Part shown: positions 38,701-64,000 of the stretch, in pieces
Numbering within the stretch: position 1 is the first letter of the stretch
Layout: every line of letters starts with the position of its first letter
Notes under the pieces: model-generated
What the model saw: the letters and a program-made list of their open reading frames with translations, nothing else
Database searches by the model: none
Told to the model about the DNA's origin: nothing
From: Pelecanus crispus
Taxonomy: Eukaryota; Chordata; Aves; Pelecaniformes; Pelecanidae
Direction: 5' to 3'
Length of the DNA stretch: 64,000 nt
Assembly (NCBI RefSeq): GCF_030463565.1
Contig: NC_134648.1
Coordinates: 47,306,346 to 47,370,345 of the forward strand
Translations under genes and position numbers: made by a program

Positions 38701-39683
38701 GAGGGAAGACTTGTCTTTGCAGACAGACCTGCTGAGGCAAGAAGGAAAAAGGGCAGAGCCCAGCTGAGGCCCTTCCTTCTCTCTCTGCATTACTGTGGAT
38801 TGCAGCAGCCAAGACAGGTCAGGGCAGCTCCCAGGTGGCAGCCAGCCTGCCAAAAGCACCAAGCCCAACCCTAGCCCTGTTCTCTTCCAGAATCACCATG
38901 CGGCAGTGGCAGAGTCTGCTGTCATCGGCTACCCACATGAAATCAAGGGAGAAGGTAAGATGCTTTCTTTCTGGCCCCTGAAACATCTCTCCCGGGGCTA
39001 TTGCACTGCAGTGGGAAGTGGCACTGTCACACCAACCCCTGGTAGCAACGCTGTGCCGATGCTGTACAGCATGTTAGTGGGGGTCTCAGCACAGCCATCA
39101 CAACCTACACATGAGACCAGCTGGGCTTTGCATTAGGTGGCAGCAGCAGCACCACGGCCAAAAGCACTTACAGCTCAGGCTACAGAGCATCCCCTGAACC
39201 TACCAGCAGAGAGGGACCTCTCCTGGCACTAGGTCCAGGCAGGCTCTAGGAGCATGCTGCGCACGGTGCTCAGTAACCTGCTGGTCCTTCTGCCAGGAGC
39301 CTATGCGTTTGTTGTGCTGAAGAAGAACAGTGGCTACACGCAGGAGACTCTCGCTGCTGAGCTACGGGAGCTGATCTCAAAGAAGATCGCTAAGTATGCG
39401 GCTCCAGAGTACATTCAGGTAATATGTGCAGGCTGGTCCAACACCCACCCCGGCAGCCTGGCCAACCCCTTTCCCTCAGCCTTACCTCTGCTCCTCCCCA
39501 TCACAGGTCACACACCGACTGCCCAAGACACGCTCCGGGAAGATTATGCGTCGGGTGCTAAGGAAAATCGTGGAGGACAAGGACAGTGAGCTCGGGGACC
39601 TAACCACCCTGGATGACCATGAAGCTGTGCAGCAGATCATAGAGGGATGCAAGCGCCTGGTGGAGGGGCAGAAGAGCTGCTAG
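26723..39683 (+). CDS. ACSS1-like: Acetyl-CoA synthetase, ACSS1-type, mitochondrial (complete, 14 exons)
   Basis: Makes acetyl-CoA from acetate, ATP and CoA, probably in the mitochondrial matrix. Exons: 26723-27038, 28450-28546, 29792-29991, 30445-30620, 31490-31642, 35436-35583, 36013-36150, 36355-36447, 36843-36955, 37423-37549, 38216-38343, 38891-38954, 39297-39418, 39507-39683. All phases agree and give 683 residues (human ACSS1 has 689). Residues 1-40 are Arg-rich without acidic residues, as in a mitochondrial presequence. Motifs: [10 protein letters not shown]-loop [11 protein letters not shown] (287-297); DTWWQTETGG (435-444); TGDGVYRT (525-532); [20 protein letters not shown] with the catalytic Lys at 637. 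WFLGGQLNV and the C-terminal [10 protein letters not shown] favour ACSS1 over ACSS2. A stop lies in frame 9 bases before the start; a second ATG directly follows with the better Kozak context. Not the syntenic ACSS1 locus; see findings. Confidence 0.92.
31490..31642 (+). CDS. ACSS1-like: Acetyl-CoA synthetase exon 5, ATP/AMP-binding P-loop
   Basis: Phase-0 exon of 51 codons with acceptor ctgctgcag and donor gtaatgg. It encodes [18 protein letters not shown], the adenylate-forming enzyme signature (motif A3), followed by [16 protein letters not shown]. The next exon lies 3.8 kb away because two retroelements have inserted into the intron. Confidence 0.93.
32133..32702 (-). mobile_element. Solo LTR of an avian endogenous retrovirus, with target duplication
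   Basis: A 570-base LTR with TG...CA ends (plus strand TGTCGTGG ... CCAGGACA), flanked by a perfect 5-base target-site duplication, gtcat at 32128-32132 and 32703-32707. On the minus strand there is a TATA-type CAGTATATAAA near 32447-32438, preceded by a CRE-like TGACATCA, and an AT-rich trinucleotide tract near the 3' end (32256-32345 on plus). No internal retroviral genes are present, so it arose by recombination between the two LTRs of a provirus. The same family recurs at 42268. Confidence 0.93.
32256..32345. repeat. AT-rich ATA/AAC tract in solo LTR
   Basis: Imperfect run of aat, ata and aac trinucleotides within the LTR. The equivalent part of the LTR at 42268 is much shorter, so it is a length-variable tract. 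Confidence 0.7.
33325..34510 (-). mobile_element. Dispersed LTR-like repeat, copy B
   Basis: Second copy of the repeat at 15951-17147, same orientation. Differences are scattered point changes, the missing AT microsatellite, and small insertions or deletions near 34280-34370 and 34475-34495. It shares the minus-strand start TGTGGTGGTGCATC, the end GCAAACA and the TATAAAA box. It sits in intron 5 of the synthetase gene, antisense. No target-site duplication is evident. Confidence 0.65.
39507..39683 (+). CDS. ACSS1-like: Acetyl-CoA synthetase last exon, catalytic lysine loop
   Basis: Encodes [16 protein letters not shown] and ends ...VEGQKSC with a stop at 39681-39683. The Lys in RSGK is the conserved lysine that drives adenylation. 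In mammalian ACSS1 it is acetylated and reactivated by the mitochondrial sirtuin SIRT3, so the same control is possible here (known for the family, inferred for this protein). Confidence 0.93.
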   Translation, partial: VTHRLPKTRSGKIMRRVLRKIVEDKDSELGDLTTLDDHEAVQQIIEGCKRLVEGQKSC

Positions 39684-40771
39684 CTTGGCTCTGCCAGCAG
39701 CCACCTCCTGCTCCTCCGCTGCAGAACCAGGGCTACGTCCAGAAATGTCACTAAGCAACTGGTGGCCAGTAAGTTCTCAGAGACCATACTTCCACTGCAG
39801 TTTCAGTGACCTCTCCGCAACACAGAGACCCTCAGTACCTCTGTCTCCACACACCTAATGGGGGGCAGGGGAGAGAACATGACTCCTCACAGGCAGAACA
39901 GTAAGGGGAGGCGAGCTCCATTTCCTCCCCTAAAAGCAGAGGGCCAAAAGCCCTTCTTGGAGTTCCTTGTGCCTTGCAGTAGCTGTGGAGGTAGCAGCAG
40001 GGCAGGATGCCCAGCCCTGGATAGGTATATTACTCCTACCCCTGCTCTGCTCTTCAGCAATAGTCTAGTCCAGCACCATTGCCAATATACAAGCATCTCC
40101 TCCAAAACAAACCCCAGAAGGAAAAGATGCAGCGGTCTGGTTAACAAATACTGAGTCTTCTCCATAAACATCATTGGAAAACAGGCCCCAGATTTTAATA
40201 CAAAAATGTTCCTTTGACCTGTAACTGTGTGTCACACAGAGCAGAGACATGCCCCTTCTCTGTGCCAGCATTCTCCTCCCCTTACAGTGCATCCTTTGGC
40301 TCCTACTGGGGAGCACAACCCTCAACAGAGCCACAGGCACAGAATTCTGTTCTGCAGAGCTGTGTATCAGAGACAGAGGCCCCAGCGAGGCACAGAGGTG
40401 GAACAGGGGGCTGCATCCTAGCCTCGCACCACTGCATCCTGGACAAGTGGAGGTTCCTCTGGCCACTGCTTCTACAAGCCCCATGAGGCAGCATCTTCTC
40501 TTTGGGCAGCCTAGCAGCTCAGACCTTTCCCCCATGAGAGGCAGGGAGGCAAGAGAAGGGGGCTGGGAGAAGGATGGCATAAACGCGTCTGCTCCTGGCA
40601 GAGCACACCATGAGTTCAGGCTTGGCTCTGTCCATCAGCAAAATCCAGAGCTAGTCTTGCACTGGATGAATCCCTTGTTGACAGCTGCTGGCTTGGCAGC
40701 TCCGTGTCTGCTATTCAGAGCTCTCCCATGCGTGTGCAGGTTCTGCAGCTGACCAGACAGGGGCACGTTTT
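39684..40771. other. Convergent 3'UTR region between the synthetase and ABCD4
   Basis: The stop codons of the two convergent genes are 1.09 kb apart. ABCD4 has an ATTAAA on the minus strand at 40199-40194, placing its end near 40,175. On the plus strand I see no canonical AATAAA or ATTAAA for the synthetase before this point, only weak variants such as CATAAA near 40163. The two 3'UTRs may overlap. Confidence 0.55.
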
Positions 40772-56613
<15,842 letters not shown>

Positions 56614-56626
56614 CAGCGTGCGGCCA

Positions 56627-56690
56627 GACCCGGACCGGCACCGGCACCGGAACCGGGACTCGGACCGGGACCCGGACCCGCCCGAGCGAG
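56627..56690. repeat. GC-rich hexamer repeat in ABCD4 5' region
   Basis: Imperfect repeat of cggacc/ggcacc-type hexamers directly upstream of the ABCD4 start codon, probably within or beside the 5'UTR. It yields a chance Arg/Asp-rich frame on the plus strand. Confidence 0.75.
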
Positions 56691-56872
56691 GCCCCGCCCC
56701 GCCGGGCCCTGCGTCATGAATATTCATCACCTCTCCTCTCCGTGCCCGAGCCCCGCGCCGCCCGCCCGGGCAGGGGCGGCCGCCGCCGCGCTGCCGAGCG
56801 CTTCCGGGTGCGGCATCACGGCCGAGACCCCGCCCGCCGGCGCCGCCTCTCCCCGCAGGCGGCCGAGCGGCA

Positions 56873-56925
56873 GCGCCCCCTGGCGAGGCGCCGCGCTGCC
56901 CGCGGGACACAGCGCCCCCTGGCGG
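56873..56925. promoter_or_regulatory. Tandem CTCF-like core motifs
   Basis: GCGCCCCCTGGCGA at 56873-56886 and GCGCCCCCTGGCGG at 56912-56925, same orientation, 39 bases apart. The reverse complement, CGCCAGGGGGCGC, fits the CTCF core. Binding is inferred from the motif only. Confidence 0.45.
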
Positions 56926-57320
56926 CGCCGGGAGGGAGGGGGAAGCGATCGGCGCCGCCCGGCCCCGCCGCCTCCTCCCGCAGCCGCCGCCGCCTGCGGG
57001 GCCGGCCGCCGGCCCGGGTGTGCTCGCGTCCCTCGCCGCCTCCTCACCGCCTGCCTGCTTACGCAGCCGGCCCGCTGGCTGAGCCGCCGTGTCCCGGCCG
57101 CCCGCGCTGGGCGCCAGCCGGGACAGAGGCCCAGAGGCGGTGGCTCGGCGGGGCGGTGGGCGCCGGGGAGGCTCCGGGGTCGAGCTACCACAGGCAGCAG
57201 GGCCGGAGAAACAGGGCACCGCCGCCCCTTCTCCTGAGGAAGGAGCTGGACAGGCGCCAGCTGCTCCCTCTGGGGTCCCCGGAGGCTGAGGGACGGTCCC
57301 CGTGGGCAGCGGGCATTGCC

Positions 57321-60300
57321 CACGGCGGACACGGCAAAGGAGGAGCAGGGCTGATTCCCGCGCGTCTGGGTTATTTTGGGGCGGGCAAGTGAAGTTTCGG
57401 GTTGCTTCAGAAGTACGCGCAACTTGTGGTGGCCACTGTCTGAGGAGGATTTCTCAAGCCGGGACCTCGGGATAAGGCAGCGATCCCCAGCGTGGTGGTG
57501 AATGGCGGCGTGTGCCCCCCGCTCCCCTGCGCGAAAGGGAGCTGGGCAGAGGGAAAACCTGAGCGGAGGGTAGAGAGGGACTTCAAGAAAGCAGCGATGC
57601 GCCGTGTCAGTGAGTTGACCTCAGTGATGCCAAGCTTAATACAGAAACCAACTATTTTTTTTTTTCCCAGGTTTGGATAGTCACCTGAATTCTGGGGCTA
57701 CGAAATGTTTCAGCACAAGGAAATTTCGGGACAAGTCTGATGATAAGAGATGAGGGATCCTAAGAGCTGGAGTCCCTTTCTTCCTCAAGAAGCTCTCACA
57801 CCTACCGTCCTGTTTACGCTGCTGCTTCTGCAGAATCTTTGGGCTTCTGCACGTACCCTGTAGGTCCCTCTTCCAATACACCAAGTAGCTTCATCTCCTG
57901 GCAGTTCCCCACCTCCCAGCCCTCTCTTTCTTCTTCTCCCTCAGCCTTGTCTCCCTCGCTTTGCTCTGCTGCTGTCTGCTCATGGGTCCAGGCACTTCAA
58001 ACACAAAATCGGAGTACACACGCTCAGGGATGAAAGAAGGCTCATCAGTCTGTTTCCTCAGTAGTGTCCCTTTCTCCTTGCCCTCATCTCCCTTCTCTCA
58101 GCTCTTTTACTGCTGGAATTCACAATGCTATCAGTCATACCTAAAGGTTAAGCTCCAGAGGGCAGAGATCAGCCCTCTGAAAACCTGACCTCAGCGGTGA
58201 CTAATTTTTATGTTAAAAGGATTGTTTTTTTCTCAGCTGTTGCATCAGAGCTGGCTGACGGTTTCTCCTAGGCAGTCACATCCTCTCACGGTGCAGTATT
58301 GCAGCTGTGGCAATTGTGTGTGTCACCACCTCTGGTTACTGGGACTGAACTGACTCCTTTGCTCCCTCGCCCACCTTATGGTGAGGAGATATTCCTCCCC
58401 TTCCCTCCCCTGCTGATGAAGTGGCTTCCCAGCACCAAGGGAGCCAGGGGATCTGACACACAGATGAGATGGCCACAACTGTCTATCCCAAACATTTTCC
58501 TACCTCCTCTTCCTCCTCCTCCCTGCCCTTTGTCCTGTCCCTGTCACCCCACGACCACCACCCGATAAAGCACATGCTGTGAGCTCCCTTTAGTGAATCG
58601 GCTCCAGGATTTTTCCTGGGACCCCTCCTAAGGCAGCCAAGATCAAGAACAACAGAGAAGTGCCTTCTCCGTGCCTCTCCATCCCCCCGCTGAGCCTGTG
58701 CCCTAGACACTCATCGCTGACTCTCAGCACCGAAACATTTACATCTTTTACAGCACCCCGGCTCTACTTCTCACGTTTCTCCCCCGGCAAACAGCATGGC
58801 CATTTCAGAGTGTGCCTGGGGGCAGGGCTTGGGAAAGGACTGGGGAATCACAACTTGAGCAGGGTTGTATGGCTCTTGTTTACACTGCAGGGCCATATCT
58901 CAGCTCCCTGACTAGCTACAGACCCAAGAGAAACCCCCTCCACATTGCTAGCCCATCGCTAAATAGTCTGCCGTGGACCCGGGGAAGGGAGAGCCCGGCA
59001 TGGCTTGCTAAGGCCCGGGCTCCTTGTGGCAGTGCAAGTTAATTCCTTGTGGTGTTTAACCCCAGCCCCATCTGCTCCTGCTTGTTAGGTGTGAAACATC
59101 CCATCCCCCGTCCCCCCCTGCCTGCTCTCCGATGCGTTTTCCCCCTGCCCAGGACCGGTGGGGGAAGCCCCCATCCAGATCCTCCTGCACCCCGGGCCTC
59201 CCAGCCCCTACCTCCCCACGGTCCCCACTGCCCCCCTGTGCTGCCACTTCCCTCGGGTCCCTCTCCGGCTGCTGGTCTGTAGCTGGGATGTAGGGAGCAG
59301 CCTGACAAGCCCATCTTTCTGTGCCTTTTGGGGGTAAGCGGCCCTGGGTGCGCTCTGAAACGAGCGGCAGTTGCTGTGACCACCGAAAGAAACACAAAAC
59401 TGCAGCCTTGTCTCTGCAGCTTGCTTTCCCTTGGGTTTCCCATCCCAGGTCTTTCTTAATGTTGCCGGCTTTGTCTGATGTTGCATAATGAAGCACTGCA
59501 GAAGAATATTGCCTTCCTGGGCTTTCCAAAACTGAATCTGCCATTTCCTGCCCATATTTCCAGTCTCCAGCCTCTTCTTGTGTGCCTGTCCTCACTGGAG
59601 CTTGCACCTTCTTCAGAGCCTTAGCCCTCTCTCTCTGATCATTAGTAAGGAAGGGGTAATACAGTATCCCATCCTGAACTTCAGCTCTGTCTGTATAAGG
59701 GTATGAACTAAAACAACTAATTTGCAGCTGGATCAGCAACCTGAATGGACTGACACAGTCCCCCCACACTCCTGGGCCACCCCAAAGCGGAGGGTGGGAA
59801 TGGAGAACCAAGGGGGAACGAACTGCAGAGGCCAGGCTCAGCGTGGCTTAAGACTCCATGGAGCCCCACCACTGGCTCCTGCTGTGATATCTTAATGATT
59901 CTGCCTTTTCCTCCTCCACGCTCTGTGCCTTAATTAGCCTTTCCCCCTCCTGTGGGCCAAACTGCTCTGCTTTCTTTTCAATCCTCCTTCCTCATGCTTT
60001 GCCTCTAACAGTGTCTTTCTACTGTACACTTCAAAGGCTTTGCTCGCTGCATCTCCCCCGTGCCGGCAGCAGCTGGTAACACCCCAAAGCAGACCAGGTC
60101 TGCCATGAACTCACAGTCATTGAAATGGCTTCAGGCCCTTTGGATCTGGGCAAGAAGCAGGCATGGGGGAGGAGGGGTGGAAGGATTTTCACCATTTCAC
60201 CTCTGGGAAGAGTTATTAGTAACACAGGAAAAGCGAGGGGGAAAGCAACCCCCTCCTCCACTAACCCTCCCCAGCAGAGAGCCTGCTGAGGGCAGAGTGC

Positions 60301-63300
60301 TTTTATGTGCAAGTGGGAGGGAAGGAGAGTGTTAGGGCTTCAGAAGGAAACGCTTTGATCTTGACTTTGAATCTCCTGCAGTTCCCCGGCTCTCCCCCAC
60401 CCCTCCCACCTACGACCGGGACCCCAGGATGTGGCAAGACTCCCGGTCCTCGCCCGGCGCTGTGGTACTGCACTTGGTGCTTCAGGCTTAATTCCCTCCC
60501 GTGTGCCTGGGAGACTCAGGGGAACAAGGGCAAGCACTGGCACCAAGTCCAAACCTTCCCTCCCATCTCACAGAGTGGGAAGGAAGAGGGAGCCCAGCTG
60601 GACAGAAGCCAGAAGGGAAAACAGCCCTGAGCCAAGCAGAGGAGAATTAGAGATGGGACCTGCTGTCAGGGCTCCGCTACCCCAGGGGCAGGGGAGAGGC
60701 AGACCTGGCTCTCCTGCGCACTCCGGGTGCATTAGACTGGTCAGTCCTGAACATCACTCAGAGGATGAACGGGGAGGCAGCCACCATTAGGAGAGGGACA
60801 GGGTGCTCTGGGTGACTCTCAGGGGACAACACCGAGGTCCCCTGGTCCCACAAGGACGGATCTTAAGTCAGAGAGAGGACAACAGCAATGGGGGCCCTGG
60901 GTGTTCTCTACGGGACGGGAAGGAGGCAGCACTGAGGGGGGCTGGTGGAAGGGGAAGGACCCCAAGCTCTGAGTCACTGCAGAGGAAGAGGGCAACAGGG
61001 TGTGGGAGAGCCTTAGAGGCCTCTGGTCTCTTGTCTAAGGTGGGACCTAGTGCCCAGGCCAGCTCCCCGCTTCCCTTGGAGACATGAAACTCCTGGCTGG
61101 GTCTTGCCGCCATGCTGTCCTAAAGTTCAGGCCACATTCTTCTGCCCTCTGTGCTGTCCCTCTGTCCTCAGTTGCACAGCTGAAGTCACCCCTGTTAACT
61201 GCTCTCGCTTGCCAAGGTTGATGCACTTGGCTGTCCCTGCCCACCAGTTCTCACTTCAGCACCACTAAATAGATTTTGCTCCTCACATCATCTCCTATAA
61301 TTCAATCACTCCAGCTCCATTGCTCCTGGCTGAAAACTCCCTGTAGTTTGTCACTCTCCCTCTTGGTGTGATGTGAGCAGAACTGAACAAAATCATCTGT
61401 CTGCTAGTGCCAGTGCCCAGCATCGTCCCAGGGCACGCACAGACATGGGGGTGCCTCACGGGACCTCTCTGCAGAACCCAGCAGTCCATCTATTAGAGCA
61501 TCCCTTTAAGGGCTCCAGCACAGGGGTGAGGCAGTGGGTTCAGAGACGGTTTCAGGACTGGGAATGAGAAGTACCAGACAATGTGAACCCCAAAACAGGA
61601 CTTCTGTCATTCAGTTCAAACAAGGAACTACAAAGATTGGGGTGGACTCCACAGTTTCTAGGGCCCTGTTGGGCATAGTTACACCAGAAACACTTGACCT
61701 TCCTTCCCCCTAAAACTGGTGGGCAGACTAACCGCAAAAACTCTATTTCTGTTGCCATCTCAGGCTGCAAGCTCTGCTCATTGCTCTTTCCTTGTGGAGC
61801 AATGCCAGGCACAGGGGAGAAACCCAGCCAAGACAGCAGACACTTAGGACCCTCCTGGAAGACCCCATGCTCTTAGTCCGACAGCTTCCAGCAGTCCCAG
61901 CTCCCCCAACTTTCCAGAAGGAAGATTCTGACTCTGCAGTTCTCTGGAGGGAGCAAGATGGAAAAACCAGAAGCCGGGGCACCAACAATGGCTTTGAGGG
62001 GATGGACATGTCAATTTAGCCCATTTAGGTCAACCTGTTCCAATTCCAGAGGTGGTTTTGGCAACCGGTCCACAGTCTGACTTGCCCTGAATGGCATTTG
62101 GCTGTCCCAGCTGGCTCAGCCATATCCCATCCTACCTGAATGGTCTCCTTTGGTCCAGCCATGGACAGTGCTGCAGTAGGGAGGGTGCTCTGACTCCCTC
62201 CACTCCTGGAGGTCCCCTAGGTGGGAGTGGAGGTGGGGCTGGGGAGCTTTCCTTCTCAGGGGGGATAACTGTTTGAATCTTGTCCCCATGTGTGGCCCCG
62301 TCGGGATTATCACATTCCAGTGACAGAGCCAGAGGAAGCCCCACCTTGTGCAAGAACCCAGCACCAAGTCCTTGGGACACCCTTCCTCATGGGGTTCAAA
62401 CCAATGAGAATTTTATCTACTGAACATGGAGGTTGCTCTTGACCTGGGAGAAGACTCTGCACCCAAACTTGGAGCAGTAAAACCTGCCTTCCAGTGCAGC
62501 TGGAAACACGGTGCCCTGAGACTCACGTGCAGCTGGACATCTCTGCACTTTTGCTCTGGGACTTGTCTGAGACACGATGGGCTGCGGTGGGCAGGTTAAA
62601 ACACAACAGGCAGAAAAGCTTCTGGCAGCCAGGGCTAACCTGCAAAGGTCTCCACGGCCTACTGTCATGCTGAAGCATCCTGCACCAAATCAGGGAGCAC
62701 GCTGGTCTCCCACCGAACTCCTCCAAGGAACAGAAAAATGCTAACTACTTGTTTATATGCTGGAAGCCAGTGTGTGCACTCATCTGCATAACAGAACTGC
62801 CCAGGCTGTCTCTTTGTGTGTTTTCCAGCTCCTATGTTAATCACTGACCCTGCTGACTCAGGCATTTACCAGTGTCTCACTGCCCTGTGAGCACCGCTTT
62901 GCATTTGCAACCAAAGAAGTTAAAAGAATGAAGGATGAGAAGGGGAGCTCAGCAGCTGTGGAGATGAACACCAGCCTGCCACGGAAAAGATCCAGGACTG
63001 GCCAGGTTGATAGTGAGAGTAGAGCTGGCTTTGGAGATACAAAGATTGCCTGAGGGGGAAAAAAGCTCACCAGGGGATGGCTTAGGTCTCTCTTCCTTGC
63101 GCTGTAGCTTTTCTGTGTCCAGTGAGAGTGACCCCTGTGAGCACTGAAGGCCAGGGTTCAGTGTCAGCTGGGGTGGTGGCTCCTAGCTGAAGCTGGGAGG
63201 ACTCACAAGCAGCAAGTCCACAGCTTCCAGGGAGTCCATTCCTCCTGTCAAACCCTCCATGCCCAGCCTCCCCCCCGTGCTCCTGGGCTCAGATGTGAGA

Positions 63301-64000
63301 CAAGAGAAGTGGGAAAACATGCTCTGGGGTATGTGCTTCTGGGGGCGGTAGGATGCAGGGCAGCGAAGGTGTGCCTTAATGGGTTCTGCAATGCTTGCCC
63401 CTGGACTACCATGGAAGGGAGGGTGGCAGGAGATGGAGCTGGGCACATTTCCCCTGTTTGAAAGGTCCATGTTTAGTTTTCTGCCCAAATTGTGCAAGAA
63501 TCCCACAGGTGGTGTCTCTGCAAGCCCTCCTGCCCTCTCATTGCCAAATGCTGCAGCAGTAATGAGTGACCACCATGAGGTTCCCTGCAGGTGGTGGCAT
63601 GCAGGGAAGGAAGCCCTTGCCACGGCTGACATTGGGAGTTATTTCGTGTCCTTCACTGTGTGAGGGGGTTGTGGTGGGGCCTGGGCTGGTCCCCGAGGGT
63701 AGGCTGGGGAGTGGAAACCAGATGCTGCCTGCAACTGGAGCTACGCCAACCAGGGGGCATGAAGCACCAAGACCAGCTGGTGAAAAGCCCGACTCTTCCC
63801 TGTTGTCCAAGCTGTGCCCCCCTGTTTTAATGAGTTAAAACACACCGCAGCCCTCACACCCAAGAGCAGACAGGCTCCTCGAGAACCCATTTTGGGGTGG
63901 TGTAGCTTGGGAGGAGGCAGGTCCTGGAGGAAGCTCTAGGGGTTCTGGGCTTGTGAAGAGGAGGTGGGGTGGAGCTGGCATTGGCGGCTCAGCGACGCTG
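57321..64000. other. Intergenic region upstream of ABCD4
   Basis: No gene recognised. In human the next gene after ABCD4 is VRTN; none of it is seen here. The longest frame (251 codons, minus, 59811-59056) has no family features. Possible regulatory points are CTTAATTAGC around 59930-59938 and a MAF-type TGCTGACTCAGGC at 62851-62863. No mobile element could be identified. Confidence 0.6.

Noticed and set aside
59056-59811. 251-codon minus-strand frame upstream of ABCD4
   Set aside because: No recognisable domain, no compatible exon partners, and composition of a chance frame. It could only be revived by transcript evidence.

Overview
The window is vertebrate nuclear DNA, almost certainly from a bird. 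A CR1 LINE fragment carries the typical avian 3' end, two solo LTRs belong to the dispersed family with TGTCGTGG-type ends that is common in neoavian birds, and introns are short with high-GC exons. The species cannot be told from the sequence. There is no prokaryotic gene, CRISPR array, tRNA or rRNA that I can see. The real genes are split into short exons, so nearly all long open frames are chance frames.

Layout. (1) Positions 1 to about 24,625, plus strand: the 3' part of the retinal homeobox gene VSX2. It has the tail of intron 2, a homeodomain exon (2458-2581), a 19 kb intron with a CR1 copy, a 1.2 kb dispersed repeat and a block rich in homeodomain sites next to the following exon, then the exon with the end of the homeodomain and the CVC domain (21623-21803), the last coding exon (22884-23215) and a 1.4 kb 3'UTR. 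(2) 26,723-39,683, plus strand: a complete, intact 14-exon gene for an ACSS1-type mitochondrial acetyl-CoA synthetase, reconstructed here to 683 residues with every splice phase consistent. (3) 56,613-40,772, minus strand: a complete 19-exon ABCD4 gene, the lysosomal cobalamin exporter half-transporter, reconstructed to 619 residues. It converges tail to tail with the synthetase. (4) 56,614-64,000: the CpG-island promoter of ABCD4, then about 6.5 kb without a recognisable gene.

The VSX2-ABCD4 neighbourhood matches human 14q24, where from memory there is no acetyl-CoA synthetase gene between the two. Human ACSS1 lies close to VSX1 on 20p11. The simplest reading is that the synthetase here is the ancient duplicate (ohnolog) partner of ACSS1, kept in birds and lost in mammals. 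That is the most interesting biological point of the window. Other points worth checking are an in-frame alternative acceptor that would add 21 residues to the VSX2 CVC region, a cluster of Pumilio sites in the VSX2 3'UTR, a pair of CTCF-like cores and a palindromic POU (MORE) site at the ABCD4 promoter, a 20-base G run plus a sense-oriented solo LTR just after an ABCD4 splice donor, and two pairs of same-orientation repeats that could recombine.

The three genes do not form a pathway. VSX2 is a transcription factor of retinal progenitors and bipolar cells; the synthetase makes acetyl-CoA from acetate in mitochondria; ABCD4 moves vitamin B12 out of lysosomes.
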